Shown: piece by piece, positions 1-12,631 of the stretch | Layout of the letters: every line of letters begins with the position of its first letter | Numbering within the stretch: the stretch's first letter is position 1 | Notes under the pieces: generated by a model | What the model was told of the DNA's origin: nothing | What the model saw: the letters and a program-made list of their open reading frames with translations, nothing else | The model's database searches: none | From: Cristatella mucedo | Lineage: Eukaryota; Bryozoa; Phylactolaemata; Cristatellidae | Assembly (NCBI GenBank): GCA_009760855.2 | Contig: WPIO01000050.1 | Coordinates: 1,785,001-1,847,500, forward strand | DNA length: 62,500 bases | Direction: 5' to 3' | Program-made: the position numbers and the translations under genes

Positions 1-443
1 GCTCTTAGTTACCGCAGAAAGTTTGATACTTATCATGCAAAAGCGATGGACACATAGTCTGTTGTCACAGCCTCCTCTAGGTCATGCGGTGGCAACCAAA
101 CAGGACGTCGGGATGAGACTACCCTGGAGCTGGGACTAACAAACTCCCCTCAATTCACAGCAACATACAATAAACTAATAATGATGGAACAAAAATGCTT
201 TTCATGTCGTGTCGAAAGAAATTTCGTCAGCGGTTTGATGAATCGGAAAGTAACACACAAAGACGCTGCTCCGTTCCTATAGAAACAAAATGTATAGGAT
301 TCAGAATTCTATTAGACTAAGAGCAGTTCAGATTTCTTAATTAAATAGTACAGGCAATTCATTTTTCTAAAAAAAAACTTCAGCTGTTCAAGCTCCTTAG
401 CTAGCTCCTGTAGGTTTCCGGGTAGCCAAAACAAAGTGGATCC
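1..443. other. Unassigned left edge
   Basis: No exon, repeat family or RNA gene was recognised. It is moderately AT-rich with short A-runs and leads into the first LINE fragment. Confidence 0.5.
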
Positions 444-700
444 TTGCTGAACTCATATCTTGAAACTTCAAACCTTGCTAGTAAGTTCCAGTCTGGCTTT
501 AGAGCTAATCACTCCACAGAGTCAGCATTGCTTAGTGTGTACAACGACCTACTTAGGAATGCAGACATGGGTAGAGTGTCTCTACTTGTTTTGCTCGATC
601 TTTCGGCAGCTTTTCATACTATCGATCACCAAGTTCTTCTAGAGCGTTTCTCATCTCGCCTGGGCATCAGGTCTTATCTCAGTGGGAGACTCCAGATTTG
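444..700 (+). mobile_element. L2/CR1-clade LINE fragment, RT fingers and motif A region
   Basis: The 85-codon open frame encodes the front of a non-LTR reverse transcriptase: a FQSGFRANHSTESALL block followed by LLDLSAAFHTIDHQVLL. In this clade that second block carries the first catalytic aspartate (DLSAAFDTIDH), so here it reads H instead of the usual D. The frame then has an internal deletion and ends at SYLSGRLQ. The fragment overlaps in content with the one starting near 1303, so the two may be separate copies rather than one interrupted element. It is a dead fragment. The clade assignment rests on recognised motifs, not on a search. Confidence 0.85.
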
Positions 701-702
701 AT

Positions 703-944
703 TTACGAGTATCCCAACTAACGAGTTTTCGAGGCAAGAGCAGTCTATCGGCCGCTTTTTGCTTTGAGTTGAGAGCTAACTGTTATTGTGCTTGATTTAG
801 CTTCGCCCGTTTTGCTGTATAAACCAGGCATAGCCGCCACGCCCACTTGCGGCCTTGTGGTAGTGGGCGTGGTTTCTTCTGGTCTAACGTGCCTTTTTGA
901 CCTCCTGAAAGGGCCTAGTAGTCCGAAAATTTTGCCGACCTCTG
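703..944 (+). mobile_element. Dispersed repeat with hAT-like 3' terminus
   Basis: Two blocks here recur near 55.2 and 55.9 kb: TTACGAGTAT...AACGAG... and GGTTTCTTCTGG...CCTCCTGAAA.... The copy ends TTTTGCCGACCTCTG; its reverse complement CAGAGGTCGGCAAAA resembles a hAT terminal inverted repeat and matches the terminus at 55,433. No left terminus or 8-bp duplication was found, so this copy looks 5'-incomplete. Confidence 0.5.
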
Positions 945-1117
945 AGCTAGATCATCAAATGGATCATCAGGTAAGGAGCTAAGCTGGGAGCGGTTGAGGA
1001 TATGGTTGATCGTTGACATCAGCATTTTGGATTGTGAATCTTCGATTCAGCAATGTTTTTATTGAAGCTAGACTTGACCTTTGCTAGGGTTGATTGATAC
1101 GACCTACAGTATTACTC

Positions 1118-1260
<143 letters not shown>

Positions 1261-1302
1261 CACCCGACCAAGGTCAAGGTGAATGCAGGTGATGACTTTA
1301 AT

Positions 1303-2612
1303 CTCGCGTGGGCATCACTGGCACTGCTCTGCAGTGGTTCAGGTTCTATCTCAGTGCGAGACTCCAGAGTATTGACGTGAATGGACAAAGATCATCCGAG
1401 GTACCTCTGAAATATGGGGTACCTCAGGGCACCATGCTAGGTCCGGTTCTTTTCACGGTTTATACTCTCCCTCTTGCTGATGTGATTGCCAAGCACAATC
1501 TAGGCTTTCATTTCTATGCAAATGACACTCAGTTGTACCTGTGCTTTGATCTCTCCCAGCCTTCGAGCACCTCGAATTCTTTCAACTCACTTGCTGCATG
1601 TAATGATGACATCCTCACATGGGTGGAAGCAAACGTCCTTAAACTAAACGATGATAAAACTAACTAATTAGTTATCGGCAAACCGAGTGTGATTCAGAAA
1701 TTCGGAAAGGCTGAGGCTCAAAATTGGCTCTGCCAGCATATCTCCTGTTGAATCTGATCGAAATCTAGATGACATGTTCCAAAGTGACCTCTCGTTAGAC
1801 GACCACATCATCTCCACAATCAAGTATGCCTACTTTCAGATACATAACATTGCTAAAATTCGGGCTTGTATAGATAAGGATACAACGTCAAAGTTGTTCC
1901 ATGCATTTGTGACATCCCATCTTGACTTCTGTAACTCACTGGTTGCTGGTCTACCGGCACATACAATCAGACGATTAAAGCTGGCCCAAAACTCCGAAGC
2001 TACGCTTGTCTGTCGTGAGCGTTTCAGTTGCCACATCGAACCACTGCTCGTCGACCTGCACTGGCTCCCGGTCAAGCAACGGCTCGACTTCAAGGGTTTG
2101 TCGCTCACTTTTAGGTCACTTCATTCTTTGGCTTCAGCCTATCTCTCAGATCTAGTCCTCCACCAGGCCAAGCATCGTACCACCTGCTTTTCGGAATCCA
2201 AAAGTTTACCAATACCTCGTACAAACTTCAAATCCTTTGGAGACCGTGCATTTAGTCTGTATGCTCACAAAGATTGGAACTCACTCCCGACTTGCGTCAG
2301 AGCATCCCCTGACTTGACCACATTTATAAAGAACTTAAAGACACACCTATTTGGGACAGTATTTAGCGGGTCCCTGCGATTCGTACTTTATTTGCTTATG
2401 CATACTGACACTGTTCATGCTGCTACTAACTTGCACTAACTTGCATGCTGACCCTGTGCATGCCACCCCTAACCTTGTTATTCATTTTGATTGTCTATCA
2501 AGCATGATATTACTCACCATTCAATCGCGTTTCCTTTTGCAGCAAATTTAAAGTGCCTAGAAAGAGATTGAGTTCTTTGAGGGTGCGTTAGCAAGTGCAT
2601 TATTATTATTAT
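1303..2612 (+). mobile_element. L2/CR1-clade LINE, 3' half with RT C-terminus and tail
   Basis: A 5'-truncated copy that keeps most of the reverse transcriptase palm and the C-terminal region. Motifs in order: [27 protein letters not shown] (motif B), FYANDTQLY (motif C; the usual YADD is YAND, a loss of one catalytic aspartate), then LDDHI, HAFVTSHLDFCNSL, LHWLPVKQRLDFK, SFGDRAFSLYA and FIKNLKTHLF. Open frames are 1308-1667 and 1774-2439; a stop at about 1668 and a frameshift separate them. The 3' UTR ends with the family tail GCCTAGAAAGAGATTGAG followed by (TTA)n. It is inactive. LHWLPVK and GDRAFS are typical of L2-type elements. Confidence 0.92.
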
Positions 2613-3064
2613 AAGCAGCATTCCATCTTACGAAGAGCAGAGAGGCATCGAGGGTGATCTGATACTGAAAGGTTGTTATTCAGAATGGCCACAATTAGCC
2701 AAGACTGCAAGTTCATTTCTCGATAGGCTAATAAGCCCCAACCCACCCCATCGAGCCGTTAGTATGGGTGACGGTGGGTGCAACGATTTGAATGACCAAG
2801 TGGCTATTCCGATTGCCACATGATCCATTAGAGAACGCCTAAGCTGCACATGCTTTTGTCGGCAAAATAAACTTCTACTTAATACTCAGATAAATGAAGA
2901 GCACAAATAATGCAAAAAGTAACGAATGGCAATAAACTTAAGGACTAGAAATTAAAGACTGTTAATGATTCGCGATTTGCCGCATGAGAGTCACAATTAG
3001 CAGATGAGAAAGGAAAGAGAGGAGAAAAGGAGTGAGACAAGAAATTTAGAAAAATTCGTGACTG
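2613..3064. other. Unassigned spacer
   Basis: No open frame or known repeat was recognised between the L2 tail and the next, older L2 piece. Confidence 0.4.
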
Positions 3065-3190
3065 CTTTGATAAATATAGGACAGCCAAGCTGGTGCATGG
3101 TTTAATGAAATTCAGACTGAACTTCCGTAACTCGCTACTCGCATGTCTTACTGCCTATTCGATAAGACGCTTACTGTTGGTTCAAGACGC
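3065..3190 (+). mobile_element. Degenerate L2 fragment, left part
   Basis: Nucleotide-level similarity to the L2 segment encoding TTSKLVHAFVTS...DFCNSLLA...IRRLQLVQ (compare 1860-1990 and 12,940-13,050). It stops at a SINE, and the L2 resumes near 3,536, so this is the left arm of an L2 interrupted by a younger insertion. Confidence 0.7.
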
Positions 3191-3335
3191 ACTGGTTTGG
3201 CCCAGTGATTAAGGTACCCGCCTCGAACAAGGTCTATACTTGAGGACTGTGGTCGTGGGATCGAGGCCGTGGCATACGTGAAGCGCCTGAACACAGATTA
3301 AGTTCTCTTAGGGTGCTATACAAATAAATTATATA
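3191..3335 (+). mobile_element. tRNA-derived SINE, family 1
   Basis: The head has a pol III A-box-like TGGCCCAGTGATTAAGG (3198-3214) and a B-box-like GGATCGAGGCC (3258-3268). The 3' part GAAGCGCCTGAACACAGATT and AAGTTCTCTTAGGGTGCT resembles the L2 tail of this genome. It is inserted in an L2 and followed by a (CA)/(TA) tract grown from its 3' end. Other copies: 5.4, 16.6, 17.7, 20.7, 28.6, 31.1 and 57.8 kb. Confidence 0.85.
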
Positions 3336-4040
<705 letters not shown>

Positions 4041-4096
4041 GTAGAGAGATGACGAGGACAAAGAGAGCAAGAGAAGGCAAGCTAAGTGCGTGTGTG

Positions 4097-4159
4097 AGGG
4101 GGAGAGAGAGAGAGAAAGAGAGCTAAGTGAAAGAAAGAGGGAGAGAGGGGTAGAGAGAT

Positions 4160-4195
<36 letters not shown>

Positions 4196-4228
4196 GGAGA
4201 GAGTGCGAGAGTGAGAGCGATATAGAGC

Positions 4229-4322
<94 letters not shown>
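4097..4322 (+). repeat. (GA)n microsatellite
   Basis: Nearly pure GA after an imperfect leader. Apparent Ser/Leu-rich reading frames on the other strand are repeat artefacts. Confidence 0.95.
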
Positions 4323-4323
<1 letters not shown>

Positions 4324-5034
4324 GGTGTTGAGGGATAGAAGGTAACGAAGGAGGGAGAGAAAGTAAGGGTGGTATAGTGGCAGATAACGATGAGAATCTT
4401 TAGGGGAGAACAATGTATATAATTGTAACTACGCATTGCTTCAAAGAATGTGCCATGTGCAATGACTGAATCCCGCATTCTTACTAAAAGAGCAAAAATA
4501 TCCATTACCGAGAGCCGCACACCAATCAACGGTTGTGTGTATTCTTAAGCAATCCGGGCATGTGAGCTGGTAGCTGGTGCTGCAATTCAGCTTGTTATGC
4601 AGAAACAAGAATTGCTGGTTTGGTAGGTCAAATCAGAGGCGCGGGAAATCATTGTTGAGTGGGTATCGTGGGTATACTAGCCATTGCAACAGACGAGTCA
4701 TCCTAACAATTGCAATTTTAGCAGCTTAATTTGCAGAGTCAAAAAAGTTGCACAGAGAAAACCTAGAGGTTTGGGAATTTTTCCAGCTTCTTTTTTTAAC
4801 GACGCTTTTTAGCACAGTAGTAAAAGTAGTAAATAATTGCAGTACAGTAATAATAATGAATTTCAGATGTGTTAGAACAACGGTAATGATAGTACGTTTT
4901 TTTAGACGCCATCAAAACTAAATTACTCTCTAGCCATTTTGGGTATTCTGGAAAAGAAGCATATCGACTAAAGCAAGGCAGCAACCTCTCAATTTGACTA
5001 AGCATTAGGCGTGTTAAAACAATTAATGTTGACG
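4323..5034. other. Unassigned spacer
   Basis: No exon or repeat family was recognised. AT-rich near 4,780-4,900 with TAA-rich bits that could be the decayed 3' end of the antisense L2 to the right. Confidence 0.4.
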
Positions 5035-5340
5035 AAGCAAATTCTTCTAAGAAGAGGTGGGTATTTATTTTTCTTTTAAGTTTCAAGCCAGGGGATGTCA
5101 CTATGTCAGTTTGTAGCGATTTCCGGGCTTTGGGAGCATAAGTAATGAAAGCACGGTCTCCAAAAGATTTGAGATTGGTTGGAAGCACAGCTAAATGGCC
5201 AGAGTAAGAAGAGAAATGGTGCGCAACATGAAGCATACACAACACGCTAGCTTGAACTCGAGAGCAGAGGAAATTATTAGCGAGTGACACGACCTTAAAA
5301 ACTAAACGTTGCTTGATGGTATATTTTGAAAGCCACACCA
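5035..5340 (-). mobile_element. L2/CR1-clade LINE C-terminal fragment
   Basis: The minus-strand open frame shows KQRLVFKVVSLANNF, LPTNLKSFGDRAFITYAPKA, then SPGLKLKRKINTHLF, which is the C-terminal end of the L2 reverse transcriptase ORF. It lacks a clear canonical tail and has lost the segment before KQRL. Confidence 0.8.
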
Positions 5341-5420
5341 GAACATGGTAAAGGACGCCTGGTCTACAAAATACCCCGAAGGTAATATCTATCAAATAAA
5401 AAAAAAATAATTCATCTGTA

Positions 5421-5555
5421 TTGCGGCGTAAGAGAACTTAATCCTCTCCAGGTGTTTCACATATGCCACAGGGCTCGAGCCCACGGCCTCTGCCAGAACT
5501 TGGCCGGGGCGAGCACCTTAACCACGGGCCCAAACCAGATTGGCATGCAGCTGTA
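5421..5555 (-). mobile_element. tRNA-derived SINE, family 1
   Basis: Antisense copy. The L2-like tail (TAAGAGAACTTAATC...) lies at the left end; the B-box-like GGCTCGAGCCC and A-box-like segment ending near TTAACCACGGGCC lie to the right. Confidence 0.85.
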
Positions 5556-7354
5556 CGTAATCTCTGATGGGAGAGAAAGAGTAGAAAATATGCAGATTTA
5601 TGTAGGGATTCATTTTCTAAATAAATTATTCGTAAGTCGGACAATTGTTACTAAGGGACGGAGCATTAATTACGTGATCAAGGTTTCACTTCGGCTTCCC
5701 AGAATAAAGGCAACAAACTTCTCGATTCCAGCCACACAATAGCCTGCCTAAGACGACAGCGTTAGACTTGGTGACAATTGGTGACACCCTTCACCTAACA
5801 ATGCTTGCATGATTTTGCTGCCCAGTAACGAATCTAGCAGCTGACCCCGGCGGTTTTACGATACGCAAGAAACTGAAATAACACTGACGGAGTAATTATG
5901 CCTCGCAGGCAGTACTGCAAGAAAGCCGCGCCGATAGCACCACGAATTCTGTGCTTCAAAGGAACAGGTCTAGCACTACGGCAAAGCTTAGCTTTGAAGC
6001 ATAGGCTTGTAGCTGCTACTTTACAGCCGAGCCGAACGGCTGGCTGTAACGTCCTGCCGAGGTGAAGCTGAAGGCTGAATGCACTGCCGAAGAACTATTA
6101 ATAGAAGAGAACCACCGATGCATTCTAGGCCAGTGCTGGCTGGCCCTGAGTGCATTCCACGAGACGGTCCTTCGACGGTTTTAGCACTTGTGCAATGAAC
6201 AAGTTTCGAGAAAATCAACATAAACTTCGAAGGCAATACAAATGCCCAATTGCTCTGCCGACTTGCAGTCAAAGCAGAAAACGGAAGCAGTCGAGCTAAG
6301 GCTGAGGAAGCACCCGCATTTCACCAGCTGTCGGATTGCACTGCGTTCTACTAACCTGATCTACGAAGCTCTTGGAGCCATCCATCTTGTCAAGGCTCTG
6401 GTGCTAGAGAGAGAGCTTGGCATGGCCCATCGCCGATAAGGAAGGAAGAATCTCTCGGCTGCTGCAGATCTGCCAGTCAGCCACACGATACACGATGCAT
6501 ATCTCTTTTATTGACCTCTTGCACTATGCAGACCTTGCGTCCGATAAGTGCGAGGCTGCAAGGAGGAGCATACCGTGAAGCCCAGTGCTGGGTCTCTTCT
6601 CCGAACCCTGTCTGCCAGTCATTCCAGTTAAGAGTGATGCTGAACTCTGAACTATGACACTGAACTCTGGCCGGACTCAGTGGGAAGCAACGACTGCTGG
6701 GATACCGACCGACTGAAATCTGGTGGATAGACTAATCACTAGATTACCAACACGTGTATTAATTGAAGGGAATCGCTTAAGGATATGCAGGTGTACGCGA
6801 TGTGATGGTACAGGTGTGCATCGACACAGGTGCTCGCGTTATAGTTCCAAAAGTCAGCAAAAGAGAGATCCCCATCCGCTGGACATGCGTCCCAATTGGC
6901 AAGCAACCATGCCGAGCAAGCTCCGATTGATTGGCTGCCGGGAGTAGTGAGGCCAAGGCCTTGATCGTTGTAGTCGCAGTGATGTCCAGCTGTTTCTGGA
7001 CCAGTGGCCTGCATTCCTGCTTGGCAAGGGTGGGCATTTCAGTTGCGGGTGTCAGCGTTGGGCCATTGCATGAGCAAAAGACGATTTGCTTCTCAATGAA
7101 TCAGAACTGGTCTTCTTCAGAGGTTGGCTCTCACAAAAAGCTCTCTGTGTGACGTCGCCAACACACCGAGATCATCGAGAGGGTCATTACACAGCTTCTC
7201 TGCACCATGAATGGTCGCACACAACGAGCAGGGTGCATATAAGGAACAACATGGCTGAAGAGTTCGTCAAGCTTTCGTTAAACCTATCGCAAATTCAACT
7301 CCGGAATTTCGCACTGGCAGCCGAGTAGGATCTTTGGCAGGTTTGTGAGACATA
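5556..7354. other. Unassigned unique-looking stretch
   Basis: About 1.8 kb, more GC-rich than its neighbours and rich in GCCGA/TCGGC words. The open frames here (up to 91 codons, for example 6739-7014 minus) show no recognisable domain, and none has clear splice signals. No RNA gene was seen. Confidence 0.4.
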
Positions 7355-7535
7355 ATGGCATACTAGTTAAGGCGGTTGCGTTTCACGACCTCGGGCCCGA
7401 GGCCGTCGGTTCGAATCCTGCTTTGGGTGTATCTTTATCGCTGCTGCAAGCGGCAGGGAAAGCTACAAAGGCTCTTCTGTCGCTTTGCAAAATAGGCTGT
7501 TAAATCAGCAAGCATATTTTTTTACATCTTAACAA
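7355..7535 (+). mobile_element. tRNA-derived SINE, family 2
   Basis: A-box-like TGGCATACTAGTTAAGG (7357-7373) and an exact B-box form GGTTCGAATCC (7408-7418). The body GCTGCAAGCGGCAGGG...GGCTCTTCTGTCGCT...AGGCTGTTAAATCAGCAAG has a close match at 35.1-35.3 kb and a decayed one at 27.3 kb. It lacks the L2-like tail of family 1, so it probably depended on another LINE. Confidence 0.8.
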
Positions 7536-7861
7536 ACCATAAGGGCTCTCAGAAAACTCTCACACTCTAGTCTTTCCGTGGCCTCCTTATTAGTGAGATT
7601 TTAAACTGAGCTTTCACTTATCAATGTACTGCATGCTTCGTTCGTTGATTGTGAACGAAGCACATTCCAGGCATCATTCGACCCCCAGAAAATGGGCCAA
7701 ACAACAAGGGGATCTTGCAACCTGAGGCACTAGTCTCTACCCAATCAACAGCATCGGTGAGCCAGACACATCTTATTAAGTGAGCCCGGACTACTGTGTG
7801 CTAAACTTTTGCCATGCGTAAGCCATCGCTGCATCTCGAGTGCATTGCACTAGGTAAGGGA

Positions 7862-8490
7862 ATAATAATACCAATAAGAATAAGGCATTTGTAAAGTGCC
7901 ATTTTGTAAAGTGCCATTAGAGTGCTCAATCTCTCTCTAGGTATTTGAAAAAAAAAATGCTCTAGGAAGCCTGTCAACGCGGTTATCGATAAAATGCACA
8001 GTGCTAGCATGGACATGCACACAAAGAAAATTAACCAAGACTCCAGTAAAGCTGTTAGGGAACAGATGAGCCTATTGCTTCTTTTAAATGCCGTCAAGTC
8101 AAGGGATTTCTTGATCAGTTCCAGGCTTTGGGAGTCCAAACGAAAAAGCATGGTCTCCAAAGGATGATTTGAGATTGATTCGAGGCCCAAATAGACGATT
8201 CGAGAAAAAAGAGCAGACGGAATGTGTCTGGACTGACTGGGAAGGAATTTTTTTAAAGATCAGCTGGAGCCAGAGAATGATGGTACATAAAAGTGAGAGA
8301 CTAAACATTGAAGTCGATGTGCTGCTGCCCGATGGGGGGCAATGAAGGTCGGCTAGAAGTGGTGTGATGTGGCAACTGAAATGCTCACCACAGATAAGCC
8401 TGGCTGCAGAGTTTTGCACCAGCTGAAAGCACCTGATTTCTTAGGCCGGAAGGCCTCCGTGCAGTGAGTTACAGATGTCGACAAAATTCA
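7862..8490 (-). mobile_element. L2/CR1-clade LINE, 3' part
   Basis: Antisense. The tail with a duplicated TGTAAAGTGCCATT is at 7,890-7,950, then the 3' UTR, then coding remnants: the LKSSFGDHAFSFGLPK region, an LHCPPSG form of the LHWLPVK motif, and MQNSAARLICGEHFSCHITPLL near 8,340-8,420. Frameshifted and 5'-truncated. Confidence 0.85.
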
Positions 8491-9788
8491 GTGTGCAGGC
8501 ACAGCCAACGTAATCGAAGTCAGCTAAACCTCGTGAGGGCATACATCACAGCGAGATGTGGGTCGTGGAAGGGCGAGTCGTCTGTCAGCTGCAAAGTAAT
8601 GCCGGGTCTACCAGTGCCTCAAGCACACCGATTCGGAACACATCGGGACCTTCACCTTTGCGGCTGCCATCTTCTTTTGTTGCTGGAGCATATAGAAGAC
8701 TCAGCCGTGGCTCACGGCACGTGGAATAGATCATTGCCATAGCTGCACTTAGCCGTGGCAATGCGGCTGACTACCTAAGCTTTAGGGCTTATCTGCCGGC
8801 CTGGAGCATTACCGGCATATCGTTTAGAGATGATAACGCCGTTCAATACAATCGCTAGACACCAGTGTGCTAGTCACCCTTCAGGGAGGGGCACATTTGG
8901 GAGGGAGACAGAAGGTTATGCCAAGTAGTCATCACCAGATACTTTTACCAAGAGCAACTGGCGAGAGAGGTAACAACTCGGCCCATGCACGACCCATTAC
9001 CGCTGCTATCCTCCCTCGGTTCCGATGGGACGTTTTGAACATTTGAAGACTGCGGCTAGATCAGGGCTAGGTTAGGTCATCACTAGGAGCTTGCTAAAAT
9101 AACTCTTTCGTGAGGCTAGGTGCACAGTACTTCCAAGCTGCCTTGCATTACATGGTAAGCAAGCAGCTGACTGCAATGAGAGGCATTTGCATAAACTGCA
9201 GCCGTGGTACTACTGTAACTCTAGGCTCACCAGCTAGAATCCAGAAACGCCAAGCTGCTACTGCTGCTGCTACTGCTGCTGCTACTGCTGCTGCTACTGC
9301 TGCTGCAGTGGTGGCAAGCCAGGACAGAGGTCAGCCGTCGGCCGAGAGCTGCTGGCACTCACTCGTCGGCAGCAGTTGCAGAGTTGGTGTCCGGTGCAGA
9401 ATGCAGGTCTGACACGTCAAACAGCTGCTCCACGCGAAGGCCAAAACGCTTTCGGCAGGCGTCCAGGAACACAGTGACGTTGTCCTATCCAACGAAAGTG
9501 CTCGGCAGTGTCAGCAAGCCAGCGCCCCCACAGGGGGAGACATGACATTATTTGCCCAGCTGCCGGTTTGCCAGCCGTGTTCCGAGTGCAATCACCCATG
9601 GAAACCTCGCTAGGCTTGCGAGATCAATGGCAAACAGGAAGCTGGCAGTCGAGTGGTAAAAAAGAAGCTGTGCTTCCCAGACTCTGGATCACAGAGGACA
9701 TGTCTTCTGGCTTAGCTGCTACATCTGGATGCTCATCTTGCTACTGAGCAGAGCAGGAAAAAAATGAATGACGATGTGAGACGATATA
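8491..9788. other. Unassigned stretch with a short minisatellite
   Basis: Only a small tandem array at 9,255-9,305 is recognised. Open frames up to 100 codons have no domain signature. Confidence 0.4.
9255..9306 (+). repeat. 12-bp tandem repeat, GCTGCTGCTACT
   Basis: About four units of (ACT)(GCT)3, giving a Thr-Ala-Ala-Ala frame. Likely an expanded GCT microsatellite. Confidence 0.85.
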
Positions 9789-10575
9789 ATGAAATGTAAT
9801 GTATCTCCGTCTGTAACTCCACAAAGCCATAATGACTATGTGGGTGTTTAGCAGGAGAGTTTTGCAGAGTGCACTCACAGCCTAAGCCGCTTTCGGTACG
9901 CATTCGGTAGCCAACAGACTTCGTCTCACGCAACAAAAAGAAAGTGGGAAGCATAGCTTAGTCAGGAGAGCAGTTGAGGTAGTGAGTAGCATGGAAGTAA
10001 CAGCTCAGGACCGCTGAAAAGGATGAGCCATAGTCGGCAGCAGGTGAGTAGTTGACGTTGCATAATAATTGTGGAAGCCAATTCCACAGTCTATGACCTG
10101 CAGAGCTAAAGCTTCTGTCGCCAACTGTCTTTAAGCGGATGAATAAAACAGCTAATCTGTTGTCCACACACAATCTGAGGGCACGAGGAGGCTGAAACTG
10201 ATGCAGCAGTTCAGCTAGGTATTAAAGAGCCAAGCCGTGGCGGGCCTTGTGGGTCAGCGTAAGAACTTTGCTCTGTATCTATTGATCGACCGGCAGCCAT
10301 CCTAGCTCTTTTAGCAAAGGAGGCACGTGGTCAAACCTCTGAGATTTTCAAACTAGCCTTGAAGACATATTCATAGCCAGCTGCAGTGGCTTAGTTGCTT
10401 TTGTCGGTAGCCTAGCCAAAAGAAAATTACAATAATGAAGCCGAGACAGAACTGAGGAGCTAATTCGATTTTTTGCAAGCCACCGTGAAAGACAGCTCCT
10501 AATCTTAGATAGGGATGGCTAGCTGTAGAAGCAGTCTTCTGAATGAAGCTTTTTAAATCTAGGTAGCTGTCGAAA
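9789..10575 (-). mobile_element. L2-clade LINE, second lineage, 3' part
   Basis: Antisense copy of a second LINE lineage. The 3' tail TGTAATG and ATCTCCGTCTGTAACTCCAC lies at the left; coding remnants read VDNRLAVLFIRLKTVGDRSFSSAGHRLWNWLPQ. Further in are the AARHGLA and LGWLPVDQ equivalents, then sequence that fades out around 10,570 before the GA tract. The segments correspond to those of the main L2 lineage, but protein and tail are clearly different. Sister copies: 17.3, 18.8, 23.1 and 44.4 kb. Confidence 0.82.
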
Positions 10576-10676
10576 ACGACATCTAAAATTCGAGCACGGG
10601 CGATGGTCGCATAACAGCATCAACTATTAGAAGAGCAAAGCCTTTTGATCTAGCCACACACTTAGGGTGTCCTGTG

Positions 10677-11572
<896 letters not shown>

Positions 11573-12631
11573 AACCTTAATGTCTGGCGTTGACCAGCCT
11601 CAACAGCCTCTTCAGCTAGCACTAAGAAAATGCAATTTTGAAGCTTGGCTTTTGAAGAGCCCGAAGCTCTGCCGAAGGTGCAGCCAGGTAGCTCATTCAG
11701 CTACAATATAATTTTAAGCTACTGGTGTAGTCTCTTGACTGCCAGTCTCTCCAAGCTGCTATCCGAGCCCAGGAGTGACTAGAGGTGCTCCACAGTGGCT
11801 GAAGCTGTATTTAGCCTCACCTAAAAAACGAGAACCTCATCTCAGCCGAAGCATCTGCCAGCCGAAACCTCGACGGGCTCTCATTGGCCCAATCGAACTG
11901 AAAATGGGCAAACCTCATTTCGGAACAGCCTAGGGATGTTGCTTGCCGATGAGCATGCTAACGTCTGCCAACCTGTCTGAAAGGGAATCCGGTGCCCGGA
12001 TGCTCAGAGAGCCGGAAGTTTGTGGAGGTGGATGCTGGCCAGCCTTCAACCGGTCCCTTCGGCTGGGTCTGGGATATTATGAATTGGGCTGCACAGGAAA
12101 GTGTCGTCGCCCACTTTTGCTGACTCGTGGCTCTGGAGGCCCTGGAGCTAAAGTGTCTAGTGCCAGCAGTGCCTCAGTCTGAGGCAGCTGCATCCAGGTG
12201 TCACCTCTGAGGAGGGCAGAAGGAGGGGAAGAGGGAGGGTAAGGGAGAGGAGGGTACTGACTACAGACCTCTCTCTGCTATCCACCATACCAACAATGCT
12301 GGTCTCCGATTTGGCGCTACGGGATGGGGGCTGGGTTGTGGTTTGCCATTCGTTTAAGGATGGATGACCTGTACATCATTTTCTCTTGCTGACGTTGCAA
12401 CACACCTGAGGTGTTAAACAGCTGCTGCTTGGTCACCTTGATCTATTGATGCATGGCTTCTCGGTTTACAGTAGCCATCGCTGGCATGTTGAACCAAGCC
12501 ATCGAAAGCAGGTGGCAGTAAGCCTTGGCATACCAAAGCAGACCCCCCCCCGAGCCACACCCCTGGACTAAGTCGAAGGGGCATGCCGGCCTACCATGCC
12601 ACTTCAAAATCCACCCACCTTCGAAATAACC
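11573..12631. other. Unassigned stretch
   Basis: GC-rich and rich in GCCGA words like 5.6-7.3 kb and 13.7-15.4 kb. The 79-codon frame at 11,943-12,182 has no recognisable domain. C-runs occur at 12,540-12,555. Confidence 0.4.

Noticed and set aside
7408-7418. Functional tRNA gene at the perfect B box
   Set aside because: The sequence continues into a shared SINE body repeated at 35.2 kb and does not fold into a full cloverleaf by eye.
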